Source: Mesorhizobium sp. M4B.F.Ca.ET.058.02.1.1
GTDB taxonomy: Bacteria > Pseudomonadota > Alphaproteobacteria > Rhizobiales > Rhizobiaceae
Reading direction: 5' to 3'
NCBI RefSeq assembly: GCF_003952505.1
Contig: NZ_CP034450.1
Coordinates: 930,001 to 994,000 of the forward strand
DNA length: 64,000 nt
Shown here: in pieces, positions 19,476 to 28,571 of the stretch
Position numbering within the stretch: position 1 is the stretch's first letter
Layout: every line of letters begins with the position of its first letter
Translations under genes and position numbers: made by a program
Notes under the pieces: generated by a model
Told to the model about the DNA's origin: nothing
Database searches by the model: none
What the model saw: the letters and a program-made list of their open reading frames with translations, nothing else

Positions 19476-20758
19476 CGACAACGGTCTTCAGCAAGGCGCA
19501 TATCGTCGATCCCTCGCGCGGCATCGACGAGGTCGGCACGGTCATCGTCGAGGGCAGGAAGATTGTCGCCGCCGGCAAGGCGGCGCTGAACCAGGGTGTG
19601 CCGGAAGGCGCGACTGTCATCGACTGCGCGGGAAAGACCCTCATTCCAGGTTTGATCGATAGCCGCGTCTTCATCGGCGAGCCCGGCGGCGAGCATCGCG
19701 AGACTATTGCCTCGGCGAGTGTGGCGGCAGCGGCGGGCGGCGTCACCTCGATCGTCATGATGCCCGACACCGATCCGGTGATCGACAATGTCGCGCTGGT
19801 CGAATTCGTGCTGCGCACAGCCAAGGATACGGCAAGCGTCAACATCTTTCCGGCGGCGGCGATCACCAAGGGGCTCGACGGCCGCGAGATGACCGAGTTC
19901 GGCCTGCTGCGCGAGGCCGGCGCCGTCGCCTTCACCGACGGGCGCCACACAATCGCCAGCGCCCTGGTGATGCGCCGGGCGCTGACCTACGCCCGCGACT
20001 TCGGCGGCGTCGTCGCGCATGAGACGCAGGACGCCGACCTTGCCTCGGCGGGCGTGATGAATGAGGGCCTCTACGCAAGCTGGCTCGGCCTTGCCGGCAT
20101 TCCGCGCGAGGCGGAATCGATCCCGCTGGAACGTGACCTCGCTTTGGCGCGGCTGACGCGCGGAACTTATCACGCGGCCAAGATCTCGACGGCGATGGCG
20201 GCCAACGCCGTGAGCCGGGCGAAAGCTGACGGTGCCAATGTCACGGCCGGCGTGTCGATCCACAATTTGTCCCTCAACGAGAACGACGTCGGCGAATACC
20301 GCACGTTCTTCCGGCTGACGCCGCCGCTGCGTGCCGAGGACGACCGGCTGGCCATGATTGAGGCGATCAAGGACGGCACCGTCGACATTGTCGTGTCCTC
20401 GCACGATCCGCAGGATGTCGACACCAAGCGCCTGCCCTTCGCCGACGCGGCGGCCGGCGCGATCGGGCTGGAAACGCTGCTGGGCGCGGCGCTGCGGCTC
20501 TATCACAATGGCGACGTCTCGCTGCTCAGGCTTGTCGAGGTGCTGTCGGCCGCTCCGGCGAAACTGTTCGGCCTGCCCGGCGGCACGCTGAAGCCGGGTG
20601 CCGCGGCCGACCTCGCGCTCGTCGATCTGCACGAGCCCTGGATCGTCAGCGAGAGCGGCCTTCGCTCGCGCTCGAAGAACACCTGCTTCGAGGGCGCGCG
20701 GCTGCAAGGCAAGGTCTTGCAAACGATGGTGTCGGGCCGCACAGTGTTTTCAATCTAG
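19472..20758 (+). CDS. pyrC': Degenerate dihydroorotase PyrC' (probably non-catalytic)
   Basis: A 428-aa amidohydrolase-fold protein coupled to pyrB by an ATGA overlap. The normal metal-binding D-x-H-x-H of dihydroorotase after the first strand is replaced: PGLIDSRVF has Arg65 and Phe67 where the two His should be. The later metal His/Asp motif T-D-H-A-P is also altered to SSHDPQD. This pattern matches the inactive dihydroorotase-like partner of aspartate carbamoyltransferase known from Pseudomonas. Its likely role is structural support of the PyrB complex, so an active pyrC should exist elsewhere. Databases often name it dihydroorotase. Confidence 0.88.
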   Translation: MTTTVFSKAHIVDPSRGIDEVGTVIVEGRKIVAAGKAALNQGVPEGATVIDCAGKTLIPGLIDSRVFIGEPGGEHRETIASASVAAAAGGVTSIVMMPDTDPVIDNVALVEFVLRTAKDTASVNIFPAAAITKGLDGREMTEFGLLREAGAVAFTDGRHTIASALVMRRALTYARDFGGVVAHETQDADLASAGVMNEGLYASWLGLAGIPREAESIPLERDLALARLTRGTYHAAKISTAMAANAVSRAKADGANVTAGVSIHNLSLNENDVGEYRTFFRLTPPLRAEDDRLAMIEAIKDGTVDIVVSSHDPQDVDTKRLPFADAAAGAIGLETLLGAALRLYHNGDVSLLRLVEVLSAAPAKLFGLPGGTLKPGAAADLALVDLHEPWIVSESGLRSRSKNTCFEGARLQGKVLQTMVSGRTVFSI

Positions 20759-20814
20759 GCCGATGGCGGCGTAGTCCGCCATTTCGTGCGGTGAAGGAAA
20801 TGCGGGGTGAAACA

Positions 20815-21402
20815 ATGGGTTATGGCGGTATCCTGGCGCTACTGTTCGGCTATCTGCTTGGCTCGATTCCCTTCGGCCTGCTGATCACTGGCGCCGCCGG
20901 CCTTGGCGACGTGCGCAAGATCGGTTCCGGCAATATCGGCGCCACCAACGTGCTGCGCACCGGCAACAAGGGGCTCGCCGCCGCCACGCTGCTGCTCGAC
21001 GCCCTGAAAGGCACGGCGGCGGTGCTGATCGCCGGCCGCTTCGCGCCGGAGTTCGCGCTTTGGGCCGGCTTCGGTGCCTTCCTTGGCCATCTCTTTCCGG
21101 CCTGGCTCGGCTTCAAGGGCGGCAAAGGCGTCGCAACCTATCTCGGCGTGCTGATCGGCCTTGCCTGGCAGGTAGCGCTGATCTTTGCCGCCGTCTGGCT
21201 CGCCGTCGCCTTCCTGTTCCGCTACTCCTCGCTCGCAGCGCTCACGGCAGCGGTGGCGGTGCCGATCGCGCTCTACTTCCTCAGCACACCCGCTATTGCC
21301 GGCCTGTTCGTGGCGATGAGCCTGATCGTCATCGTCAAGCACCGCGCCAACATCTCGCGGCTTATCGCCGGCACCGAGGGCAAGATCGGGGCCAAGGGAT
21401 GA
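20815..21402 (+). CDS. plsY: Acyl phosphate:glycerol-3-phosphate acyltransferase
   Basis: Inner-membrane enzyme that transfers acyl groups from acyl phosphate to glycerol 3-phosphate, the first step of phospholipid synthesis. The 195-aa protein has five or more hydrophobic helices and the three loop motifs: [24 protein letters not shown] and [16 protein letters not shown] 20815 follows GGGGTGA. The stop overlaps the dprA start (ATGA). Confidence 0.95.
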   Translation: MGYGGILALLFGYLLGSIPFGLLITGAAGLGDVRKIGSGNIGATNVLRTGNKGLAAATLLLDALKGTAAVLIAGRFAPEFALWAGFGAFLGHLFPAWLGFKGGKGVATYLGVLIGLAWQVALIFAAVWLAVAFLFRYSSLAALTAAVAVPIALYFLSTPAIAGLFVAMSLIVIVKHRANISRLIAGTEGKIGAKG

Positions 21403-22526
21403 GCAAGCCCGCCGCCGGCCCGCGCCTCAGCGACCGGCAGCGGCTGAGCTGGCTTCGCCTGATCCGCACGCCGAATGTCGGTCCTGCCTCGTTCCGCGAA
21501 CTGATCAACCGCTTTGGCTCCGCCGAGGCCGCGCTCGAAATGCTGCCCGAGTTGATGATCTCCGGCGGCGCCAGCCGCATCCTCCGCATTCCCACTGTGG
21601 CCGAGGCCGAGGCGGAGCTGGACGCGGCAAGGCGGGCCGGCGGCCGTTTCGTCGGCATCGGCGAGGCCGACTATCCGCTTCTGCTGAAGGCCATGGATAA
21701 TCCGCCGCCCCTGCTTGCGGTGAAGGGCGAGGGCGCGGTTTTCCGTCTGCCGGCGGTCGCCGTCGTCGGCGCCCGCAACGCCTCGCTCGCCGGCGTCAAG
21801 ATGGCGCGGATGCTGGCGGCGGACCTTGGCCGCGACGGCTACGCGATCGTCTCCGGCCTGGCGCGCGGCATCGATACGGCAGCGCACCAAGGCAGCCTCT
21901 CTACCGGCACTATTGGCGTGCTGGCCGGCGGGCTCGACATGCCCTACCCGCCCGAGAATGCCGCGCTCTGCATCGAGATCGCCGAGCGTGGCGGCGCCGT
22001 CGTCTCGGAAATGCCGTTCGGCTGGCAGCCGCGCGCGCAGGATTTTCCGCGCCGCAACCGGCTCGTCGCCGGCATGGCGCTGGGGCTGGTGGTGGTCGAA
22101 GCGGCGCAACGTTCGGGCTCGCTGATCAGCGCCAGGCTGGCTGGCGAGATGGGCCGCCTGGTTTTCGCCGTACCTGGTTCGCCGCTCGATCCGCGCGCGG
22201 CCGGCTCGAACGGCCTGCTGAAGGACGGCGCGACGCTGGTGACCGAAGCCGCAGATGTTTCCAGCGCCATCGCGCCGCTGGCAGGGGCGCGTGTTTCAAG
22301 AATAGCACCGCTGGCCGAGCCGCCGGATCTCTCGGCAATGCCGCCGCCACGCGAGGATGATCGCGCGGGCGTGCTCGAGGCGCTCGGCCCGACGCCGGTG
22401 GCGGTCGATGAGGTGATCCGTCACACTGGTCTCAGCGCCGCCCAGGTCTCGATGGTGCTGTTGGAGCTCGATCTCGCGGGACGGCTGGAGCGCCACGCCG
22501 GCGGCAATGTCTCTCTGGTTTCCTGA
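21399..22526 (+). CDS. dprA: DNA processing protein DprA
   Basis: Loads RecA onto incoming single-stranded DNA in natural transformation. The 375-aa protein has an N-terminal helix-hairpin region ([16 protein letters not shown]), a Rossmann-like core with [23 protein letters not shown] and [17 protein letters not shown], and a C-terminal winged helix (about 315-375) starting [15 protein letters not shown]. It overlaps plsY by four bases. Many non-competent alphaproteobacteria also carry it, so competence is not implied. Confidence 0.94.
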   Translation: MSKPAAGPRLSDRQRLSWLRLIRTPNVGPASFRELINRFGSAEAALEMLPELMISGGASRILRIPTVAEAEAELDAARRAGGRFVGIGEADYPLLLKAMDNPPPLLAVKGEGAVFRLPAVAVVGARNASLAGVKMARMLAADLGRDGYAIVSGLARGIDTAAHQGSLSTGTIGVLAGGLDMPYPPENAALCIEIAERGGAVVSEMPFGWQPRAQDFPRRNRLVAGMALGLVVVEAAQRSGSLISARLAGEMGRLVFAVPGSPLDPRAAGSNGLLKDGATLVTEAADVSSAIAPLAGARVSRIAPLAEPPDLSAMPPPREDDRAGVLEALGPTPVAVDEVIRHTGLSAAQVSMVLLELDLAGRLERHAGGNVSLVS

Positions 22527-22584
22527 TGGTTCCACCCGGCGCCGTGGCACTGACGATCGAGTGCTTCCGTTTGGAAATCACCGC

Positions 22585-23463
22585 ATGCGCTATCTGAACG
22601 CGCACAGGCTCGTAACCAATCTGCCCGTCGTGGAGAACTATTTCGCCAGGCGCGCGGCGCCTCGGTCGGGCATGCGGATTTTCTTCCAGGACGAACACAA
22701 TCTGGTGCTTCCTGGCGGGCGTGACGTTCCACCCTCAAGCGCTCCGGGCGTCGTGCCATCCATCTTCGGAGGCGACGAGACGTATCTCGTCCGGATCGCA
22801 AACGAAAAGCAGTACCGCACGGCGGACGTCGTGCTCGAATACAATGTGCCGAACATCGTCAACATCAAATCCAGCGGCCGGTTTCCGAGGCGCTTCAGCG
22901 AGCGGATCGTCTACTGCCCTCCGATCCCCTTCGACTATTCAAATGCAGGCGGCCGGTCGATCGACGTCCTGACCAACATCATCAACACCAGGGAGCCGAG
23001 GCGCGCCTCCCTGATCGAAAGACTGGAGGCTTTTGCGGGCTACAGGAATGTCCAGGGCGTCTACGACCTGCCCGGGCTGCGGTCGCTGTACCAAAGCGCT
23101 AAAATCATCGTCAACCCGCACCAGACCTGGCATCACCACTCGATCGAGGAGTTCAGGGTCCTGCCGGCGCTTTCGCAAGGCTGTCTCGTCGTCAGCGAGG
23201 ACGTGCCGCTGCGAACACACATCCCCTATCATGAATATGTGATCTGGTGCCGGTACGAGGACATTCCCGACGTCGTCGCCGAGACGCTGCGGAACTACGG
23301 CCGCCTTTTCGAGAAGATCCACGGCCCCGCCGGCGGGCTTGCGGAATTGCTGGCGTCGATGCTGGCCGAGTTCGAACGGTCGATGGACAGGGTGATTGCC
23401 GCCGACGCGGCCAGGTCCGGTGCCTCGAGATTACTGTCGGCCATTCGGCGCCGTCTGGGCTAG
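22585..23463 (+). CDS. Glycosyltransferase-like protein (GT-B fold suspected)
   Basis: A 292-aa soluble protein. The C-terminal half has the look of a family 1 or CgeB-like glycosyltransferase: GLRSLYQSAKIIVNPHQTWHHHSIEEFRVLPALSQGCLVVSED, where the acidic EEFR..PALSQGCLVV resembles the sugar-nucleotide-binding E..P.EA.A.G segment. Starts at ATG 22507, GTG 22561 and ATG 22585 are in frame; ATG 22585 has GGAA at proper distance and avoids overlap with dprA. The acceptor is unknown. Its stop overlaps the convergent membrane gene by four bases. Confidence 0.6.
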   Translation: MRYLNAHRLVTNLPVVENYFARRAAPRSGMRIFFQDEHNLVLPGGRDVPPSSAPGVVPSIFGGDETYLVRIANEKQYRTADVVLEYNVPNIVNIKSSGRFPRRFSERIVYCPPIPFDYSNAGGRSIDVLTNIINTREPRRASLIERLEAFAGYRNVQGVYDLPGLRSLYQSAKIIVNPHQTWHHHSIEEFRVLPALSQGCLVVSEDVPLRTHIPYHEYVIWCRYEDIPDVVAETLRNYGRLFEKIHGPAGGLAELLASMLAEFERSMDRVIAADAARSGASRLLSAIRRRLG

Positions 23464-24602
23464 CGGAATAGATATTTCGACACTTCCGGATTGCCGCGGC
23501 GCCACATCACATTGTCCAGGAAGTAGTGATGGACGTTGATGAAGATCAGCACGATGAAGAAGAACAGCGACGAGCCGAGAACTTGCCTGTCATAAGGGAT
23601 CATAGCCGTCAGCACGAACGGGATCAGCCAGAAGCCGAGATAGCCGAGCGCGCCGCCACCGACGATAAATCCCAGGACACGAAGCCTGTAGAGGGGGCCG
23701 AGAAAGGACAGGATCTTCGGTTGCGGATCGCTCGCGGCATCCAGACCGTCGCGCTCGACATTGGTCTGATAGCGCCAGACCACCGCCAGGTACTGGAGCG
23801 AGTGGAGCGCGGGCACCACAAGCAGCCAGAGCGGGTTTATCCTTGCGATCAGGATCCAGAGGTAGAGTGATGCGACATAGGCCACGATGCCGTTGTACGG
23901 CAGGCCGCCGCCGTTCTTTCGCCAACGGTTGACCAGCATCATGACCGTAGCCGCGGTGGATGCTACGGCTACCAGCAGGGCAATGTCGGTGATCCACGAC
24001 GGGGCCGCGAATGTGTAATATTCCAGCCCATAGTATTTGCCCGCGGTGACCGCCGTATTCGTCTGCAGCCAGGCCAGGATCCAGACGGCATAGCTGTTGA
24101 CCAGCAGCACCTTCTTGTCCCGATCGTCGAAGAATTTGCGCTTGAGCACGGCATCCACCATCAGCATGCCGTAGCCCTGCTTGACGTAGTGCCAGCCGAC
24201 GAAGAAGAACATGGCGTTGGTCGCATATCCCAGCAGCCGCGTGTTTGCCGTCGCCGCGCCATAGGCAAAGAAGGCGCTCATGATCAGGGGAACGGCGATG
24301 CCGGCGAAGATGTAGCGGATCTGCAGGCCCTTGTCGTATCCGTCGCCGCTCACCTTGCGTCCGAAATTGCGGTAGAAAATCTGATATGAGTGGGCGAAGT
24401 GGGGATAGTTTACCAGATACGCCACAAAGACCATCGTAGCGGCAACGAGGCCTTCGTACTCGAGCGGCACAAGAAACAGAACCGGCAAGATGAGAAACGC
24501 GCTACCGCCGAGCATGAGGAAGTCGGCGACTGGGCCGAATAGATATTTCTGGGGTTTCGCCGCCGCGGGGGCCAGGGTGTCGGCCGAAAGGTGAAGTGCC
24601 AT
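23460..24602 (-). CDS. Polytopic membrane protein of unknown function
   Basis: A 380-aa protein with about nine to ten hydrophobic helices. Histidines sit in or near helices in VNYPHFAHSYQIFYRNF, GWHYVKQGYG, ALHSLQYLAVVWRY and VHHYFLDNVMWRRG. Repeated H-x-x-x-x-x-Y and HH motifs suggest a metal or haem-dependent membrane enzyme, but this is inference. No family is named. The N-terminal 25 residues are polar and cytoplasmic. Confidence 0.75.
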   Translation of the reverse strand: MALHLSADTLAPAAAKPQKYLFGPVADFLMLGGSAFLILPVLFLVPLEYEGLVAATMVFVAYLVNYPHFAHSYQIFYRNFGRKVSGDGYDKGLQIRYIFAGIAVPLIMSAFFAYGAATANTRLLGYATNAMFFFVGWHYVKQGYGMLMVDAVLKRKFFDDRDKKVLLVNSYAVWILAWLQTNTAVTAGKYYGLEYYTFAAPSWITDIALLVAVASTAATVMMLVNRWRKNGGGLPYNGIVAYVASLYLWILIARINPLWLLVVPALHSLQYLAVVWRYQTNVERDGLDAASDPQPKILSFLGPLYRLRVLGFIVGGGALGYLGFWLIPFVLTAMIPYDRQVLGSSLFFFIVLIFINVHHYFLDNVMWRRGNPEVSKYLFR

Positions 24603-24700
24603 GTATCGCCTCCCTTGCGAATGCCGACTCTAGCTGCCGCCCAGTCTGGCGACAAGGTTGGCACTGCCGGTCTACGCCCGCTTTGTGGATATCGAAGGCA

Positions 24701-24877
24701 TCACGAAACGCGTTTCGGCGACTGCAACTCGCGCCCCATCCTGGCAGCCTGAAAGATCGTCATCAAAACCAGTATCGGCTCGCCATCGGTCGGATTGATC
24801 ATCAGGGCGACGCGGCCAAGTTCGTCGCTCATGGCACAGTTCCAGTCCTTGACCGCGATCACCTTTTTCTCGGACAA
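24701..24877 (-). CDS. Short hypothetical protein (58 aa)
   Basis: A 58-aa frame with a TTG start at 24877 placed 7 bases after GGAGGGG, a strong ribosome site that decides the start. The protein begins with SEKKVIAVKDW and contains DELGRVALMINPTDGEPILVL. No signal peptide or known domain is seen. It lies upstream of the membrane protein gene in the same direction, 98 bases away. Confidence 0.55.
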   Translation of the reverse strand: MSEKKVIAVKDWNCAMSDELGRVALMINPTDGEPILVLMTIFQAARMGRELQSPKRVS

Positions 24878-25020
24878 TTTATTGCCCCTCCCCTTGGACG
24901 CCTCTGCCCGGCCCACTCGATCGATCCAACGGAAAGCTTGGCCCCGGGCCGATCTAAATACAAGCAATCGCTAATATTGTTATAGCTAGCCGACTAACAG
25001 ATGGGCTTCAGGAGGGCCGT

Positions 25021-25560
25021 TTAATCTATATGATCCAATAGTTTGGTCGTCGCGGCGTCACGACGGTGTTCGGAATTGGCTCGATCGATGCCTTCCACGG
25101 TGATGGCGAACATCCCGTTTTCGATCCTGGCTATCCAGCCCTTTGCCTTCAGATACCAGAGATGAAAATCCAGATGTTCTCGCGGACAGCCTGACAAGCG
25201 CTCGAGTTCGTCATCGCCAATGCCGGGATTGTTGACGTCCTGGCGCCGCTTTACATAGAGAAGCGTCAGCAGTTTGGCCTGGATGACGACATCCCGCTCA
25301 AGACCTTTGGTGTTGCTGGCCTCCTCGGTAAGCTCACGGCGAAGGCCCAGATTGTCCCTGTACTGGATGTCGTACTGCGCGCGCTTGACCGGATCCTTCA
25401 GCGTATTGTGGGCTTCCACGATCTCGCTGAAGCGTGAATCATCTCCGGTATCCCGATTGTCGGGATGATAGCGCATGGCAAAATAACGAAATATCCGTTC
25501 AATCGTTTCCGAGTTGGCGTTCGGGCTGATTTCCAGAAGTTCGTAGTAGTCAGTGAACAT
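25021..25560 (-). CDS. J-domain protein with winged-helix-like C-terminal domain
   Basis: A 179-aa protein. Residues 3-65 are a J-domain with HPD in MRYHPDNRDTGD and the helix IV end DPVKRAQYD. After a short linker, residues about 90-165 look like a winged helix: VVIQAKLLTLLYVKRR, IGDDELERLSG, LDFHLWYLKAKGWI and a wing GMFAITVEGIDRA. DnaK recruitment is expected from the J-domain; the second domain suggests DNA binding or protein contact and is an inference. ATG 25560 begins the J-domain directly; the frame is open upstream but unconserved. Confidence 0.75.
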   Translation of the reverse strand: MFTDYYELLEISPNANSETIERIFRYFAMRYHPDNRDTGDDSRFSEIVEAHNTLKDPVKRAQYDIQYRDNLGLRRELTEEASNTKGLERDVVIQAKLLTLLYVKRRQDVNNPGIGDDELERLSGCPREHLDFHLWYLKAKGWIARIENGMFAITVEGIDRANSEHRRDAATTKLLDHID

Positions 25561-25889
25561 TGGTGGTGCTGCCTCGAATCTACACCACTCCCCCATAGGC
25601 AGCTTCGCGCAACTGGTACCCACATGCAAGCAGGCTTCCCGAGAGGGAGTGCCTGGCGATCCGAGCGAAGTGGGCAGCATGCCGGGCGAAGCTGCGAATC
25701 TCCGCCGTCGCCACGACCGTGGACACCACCACGGATGACGGCGAGATCGTCCGCAATGCCATCACCAGTCGGCAACCCCAATTCCCCGCGCCGTGCAAAT
25801 GGTTCTGGCGCGGTCACCGGCTTTGTCAAACGAACGCTAATATACGATATAGCCTGCCGCCCAGCTGCCATGTTAGATCTAGGCGGACA
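25561..25889. other. Intergenic region between divergent genes
   Basis: No gene is convincing here. Long frames cross it but have no ribosome sites or protein-like composition. A 6-bp inverted repeat CCGTGG-N6-CCACGG is at 25717-25734. It presumably holds the promoters of the J-domain gene and of the 98-aa gene. Confidence 0.4.
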
Positions 25890-26186
25890 ATGAAAGTCCT
25901 GTTGATCGCGCTAGCCGTCGCTCACAACTGGTACACCGGCTATCATGATCCGGTTACCGGCTATGAATGCTGCGAGGACAAGAAGGACTGCGGGGTCATC
26001 AGCTCGCGCTATGTCGAGCCGCTGCCTGGTGGCGGTTTCAATGTCCGCACGGGGTCCAAGACCCGATACTTCATTCCCAAGAACCGCGTCATAGAGAGCG
26101 AAGACAGCCAGCATCACATCTGCTTGTCCCCGCCGTTTTCCTATATTCGCTGCTTCTTTGCGCCCCGCACGGAGGCGAGCCGATAG
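25890..26186 (+). CDS. Small cysteine-containing exported protein (98 aa)
   Basis: The protein opens with a short hydrophobic stretch KVLLIALAVAHNW and then HDPVTGYECCEDKKDCGVI, a pattern seen in many small rhizobial secreted proteins (HxW...P..G..CC...DC). A further Cys pair is near the C-terminus (HHICLSPP and IRCFFAP). Disulfide formation in the periplasm is likely. No function is known. The hydrophobic leader is short for a signal peptide, so the true start might differ. Confidence 0.6.
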   Translation: MKVLLIALAVAHNWYTGYHDPVTGYECCEDKKDCGVISSRYVEPLPGGGFNVRTGSKTRYFIPKNRVIESEDSQHHICLSPPFSYIRCFFAPRTEASR

Positions 26187-26361
26187 ACACTCGCTGCATT
26201 TCGCGAGGCCCATTTCGGAGTTGACCGGCGCCCATTGGGCGGGGGGCTTTGGGGCAAGGCGCCGGCCAGTCAGCCGCGCAAAGCAGTGCGCCTAATCTTA
26301 AGGGCGTCGATCATTTCGTCAGCCCACCCCGGCGCCGCCGCCGTTCTTGGGGATGAAGGTC

Positions 26362-26568
26362 TCACTCGGCCTTTAGTACCTGGTGTCTGGTCAACCAGTC
26401 ACGAATGATCAATCGGACGGCTTCAGGTCGGGAAACCTCATGTTCGGCAACAAACTGATCGACGCCCGCGAGCATGTCCGGTTGAAGGCGGACCATGATC
26501 GGCACGCCCTTTCCGGTTGGGACCGGTCCCCGCCGTTTCTTTGATATCACGGTTTCGTGCTTTGGCAT
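26362..26568 (-). CDS. Ribbon-helix-helix DNA-binding protein
   Basis: A 68-aa protein with a basic N-terminal arm (KKRRGPVPTGKG), an RHH beta strand VPIMVRLQPDML and helices AGVDQFVAEHEVSRPEAVRLIIRDWLTRH. This is the CopG/Arc-type fold used by antitoxins and small repressors. No toxin gene is adjacent. TGATATCA palindromes inside and just upstream of the gene suggest self-regulation. Confidence 0.8.
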   Translation of the reverse strand: MPKHETVISKKRRGPVPTGKGVPIMVRLQPDMLAGVDQFVAEHEVSRPEAVRLIIRDWLTRHQVLKAE

Positions 26569-26585
26569 AAAAACTCTGATATCAG
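26542..26585 (-). promoter_or_regulatory. Two TGATATCA palindromes at the RHH gene
   Basis: TGATATCA occurs at 26542-26549, inside the first codons, and at 26577-26584, where it extends to the perfect 10-mer CTGATATCAG just upstream of the start. Centres are 35 bp apart. They are plausible operators for the RHH protein itself. Confidence 0.5.
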
Positions 26586-26599
26586 AATTTCGGTTCTTG

Positions 26600-26740
26600 C
26601 GAAAGCGCTAGAGCCTCACACAAACCGAATTGGAGAAGATCCGATGCCGAACAACTATGTTCGGGCAGCCGCCCAAGGTGCATGACATCCAACAACATTG
26701 TGAAGTTTGGCCCGCTGCCTCGGCGGCGGGCCATTTTGTT
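26600..26740 (+). ncRNA. Candidate small RNA with terminator
   Basis: A hairpin CCGAAC (26647-26652), loop AACTAT, GTTCGG (26659-26664) is followed by about 40 unstructured bases and a GC stem GGCCCGC (26709-26715) / GCGGGCC (26726-26732) ending in ATTTTGTT, which looks like a rho-independent terminator. No protein frame fits. The 5' end is uncertain and no known family was recognised. Confidence 0.35.
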
Positions 26741-26812
26741 AGGCTCCTGTTAGGAGAACCGCCCTCGCCCGTTCCAGGTGAGAAACGATATCACATTGCA
26801 TTCATTGAAAAA

Positions 26813-26863
26813 TTTGGTGAGCGCGATGGGATTCGAACCCATGACCTACTGATTAAAAGTCAG
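26813..26863. repeat. attL: 51-bp copy of the tRNA-Lys 3' half
   Basis: Identical over 51 bases to 44057-44107. It contains the encoded CCA end (26815-26817 on the minus strand), the acceptor and T-arm and the anticodon arm of tRNA-Lys up to the anticodon stem. It is not a functional tRNA because the D-arm half is missing. Confidence 0.92.
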
Positions 26864-27006
26864 CCAAAAGCCATTTTCCGCAAACCCTTGCGCCACAAGG
26901 CTTTGACCGTGTCCGCACCACAAGCCCTTGATTTACAAGGCGACGCTGTTTGACAAATCAGCGACAGCAGACGACACTGAGCGTCACAGGTAGACATTAC
27001 GGGGAC

Positions 27007-27024
27007 GGACACGGGCGCGGACAC
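27007..27024. promoter_or_regulatory. GGACAC repeats near attL (candidate integrase arm sites)
   Basis: GGACAC occurs at 27007-27012 and 27019-27024, 12 bp apart, just before the integrase start, with one inverted copy at 26909-26914. Three more copies lie just inside attR. Paired clusters at both ends suit integrase arm-type sites. Confidence 0.4.
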
Positions 27025-27030
27025 AAATCC

Positions 27031-28389
27031 ATGGCACACAAACTCACCGACACCATCATCAAAAGCTTGCCGAAGCCGGCAAAGGGCAACCGGATCAGCT
27101 ATGACAAGTCCGTGACGGGACTGGGCGTGCGCGTCACGGCGGCTGGCGGGCGAGCCTTCATCCTCAACTACCGCACGCGCGCCACGGGCAAGGAGCGCCG
27201 CTACACGATCGGCTCTTGCGACGACTGGAAGATCGGCGCCGCGCGCGAGGAGGCCAAGCGGCTCAAGCGCCTGATCGACAAAGGCGAGGACCCGCTGGCC
27301 AAGCTCGAAGAAGAGCGCGACGCCAAGACGATGGCCGACCTCTGTACGCGCTACGAGGAGAGGCACCTCGACGCGAAGAAGAAGCGGCCCTCGTCCGTCG
27401 TGGACGACAAGGCCATGATCCGCGATTACATCCTGCCGAAGCTTAAGGAAAAGAAGGTCGCAGATGTCCACTCCACGGACGTCGAGGACCTGCACGCGGC
27501 GATCAGCAAGCGCGGCACGAGCGGCCGGCCGGCACGCTATCGGGCAAACCGCGTGGTCGCGCTGCTCAGCAAGATGTTCAGCCTCGCGCTCAAATGGGGC
27601 TGGCGCGACCATGCCGCCGGCAACCCGGCCAAGGGCATTGACCGCAACACCGAGGCGAAGCGCAAGCGGTACCTGTCGGCCGCCGAGCTGGAGAGCCTGA
27701 CAGCCGCCCTCACCGCGCACAAGGACCAACAGGCCTGCAACATCGTCCGGCTCCTGCTCCTGACCGGCGCGCGGCGCGACGAGGTCGAGAGCATGCGCTG
27801 GAAGTACTTCGACGCCGCCGAGGGAACCTGGGCAGGTGTCGACCTCGACGCCGGCAAGTGGACCAAGCCGGCGTCGACGACGAAGCAGAAGGGATGGCAC
27901 GAGGTGCCGCTGTCGGCTGCTGCCCAGTCGCTGCTGGCCGGCCTGCTCGCGCAGGCGCAGGGAGAGCTGAAGAAGGGCGAGAAGCTGTCCGACTACATTT
28001 TCCCGGGCCGCGGCGGGAAAGGCCATCGCGAGGAGATCAAGACCCAGTGGCGCGAGCTTTGCATTGCGGCCGAGCTGGTCGACGTCACGACGCTCGCCAA
28101 CGGGAAGACCAAGGTCACACCGAACGTGCGCATCCACGACCTGCGCCACACCAACGCCAGCGTGCTGGTCAGCAAGGGGGTGCCGCTAACGATCATCGGC
28201 AGGATGCTGGGCCACAGCCAAGTGAGCACCACGGCCCGCTATGCGCACCTGTATGACGATCCGCTGCGGGAGGCGGCAGAACTCGCCAGCGCGGCCCTTG
28301 CGCCTGTGAAGCCGGCGCCAGAACCAACTCCGGAGGACCCTGAGCCGGCTGGCGCCAATGTCATCCCGATAAAACAGAGGAGGAAATGA
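27031..28389 (+). CDS. int: Tyrosine-type site-specific integrase
   Basis: A 452-aa recombinase of the P4/IntS type. It begins with an N-terminal DUF4102-like domain (MAHKLTDTIIKSLPKPAKGN..YDKSVTGLGVRVT), then a SAM-like core-binding domain (about 100-190) and a catalytic domain with LLLTGARRDEVESMRW (first Arg), HDLRHTNASVLVSKG (His-x-x-Arg), GHSQVSTTARYAHL (His and the nucleophile Tyr). ATG 27031 starts at the family's usual N-terminus; the upstream extension in frame contains att sequence. It lies next to attL, as expected. Its stop overlaps the next gene (ATGA). Confidence 0.95.
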   Translation: MAHKLTDTIIKSLPKPAKGNRISYDKSVTGLGVRVTAAGGRAFILNYRTRATGKERRYTIGSCDDWKIGAAREEAKRLKRLIDKGEDPLAKLEEERDAKTMADLCTRYEERHLDAKKKRPSSVVDDKAMIRDYILPKLKEKKVADVHSTDVEDLHAAISKRGTSGRPARYRANRVVALLSKMFSLALKWGWRDHAAGNPAKGIDRNTEAKRKRYLSAAELESLTAALTAHKDQQACNIVRLLLLTGARRDEVESMRWKYFDAAEGTWAGVDLDAGKWTKPASTTKQKGWHEVPLSAAAQSLLAGLLAQAQGELKKGEKLSDYIFPGRGGKGHREEIKTQWRELCIAAELVDVTTLANGKTKVTPNVRIHDLRHTNASVLVSKGVPLTIIGRMLGHSQVSTTARYAHLYDDPLREAAELASAALAPVKPAPEPTPEDPEPAGANVIPIKQRRK

Positions 28390-28571
28390 CCGTGACGACA
28401 CTGCAGCAGGCCGCAGCGGCCCTGATGGAAGCGATGCAGGCCGAGGCGGACCTCGCCCGGGCGAAGGATCACGCGCTCCTTGAGGCGCTGGCGAAGAGGA
28501 CCCCGAAACGGCGCCAGCTGGAACATCAGGCCCCGACGCCCGAGGACCGCTCCGAAGAGGCTGCGCGGTGA
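28386..28571 (+). CDS. Small hypothetical protein after int (61 aa)
   Basis: Starts within the int stop (ATGA), giving translational coupling. The protein is Ala/Glu-rich and helical (LQQAAAALMEAMQAEADLARAKDHALLEALAKR) with a charged tail. It might be a coiled-coil partner of the integrase or of the following gene. No family is recognised. Confidence 0.6.
   Translation: MTVTTLQQAAAALMEAMQAEADLARAKDHALLEALAKRTPKRRQLEHQAPTPEDRSEEAAR

Noticed and set aside
19256..20722. 488-aa minus-strand frame
   Set aside because: Antisense to pyrB/pyrC', which show clear family motifs.
26813..26863. Second tRNA-Lys gene at the left end
   Set aside because: Only the 3' half is present; the D-arm and 5' acceptor strand are missing, so it is an attachment site.
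26630..26953. 107-aa plus-strand frame across attL
   Set aside because: It reads through tRNA-derived sequence (GDGIRTHDLLIKSQ is the usual false peptide from a tRNA end).
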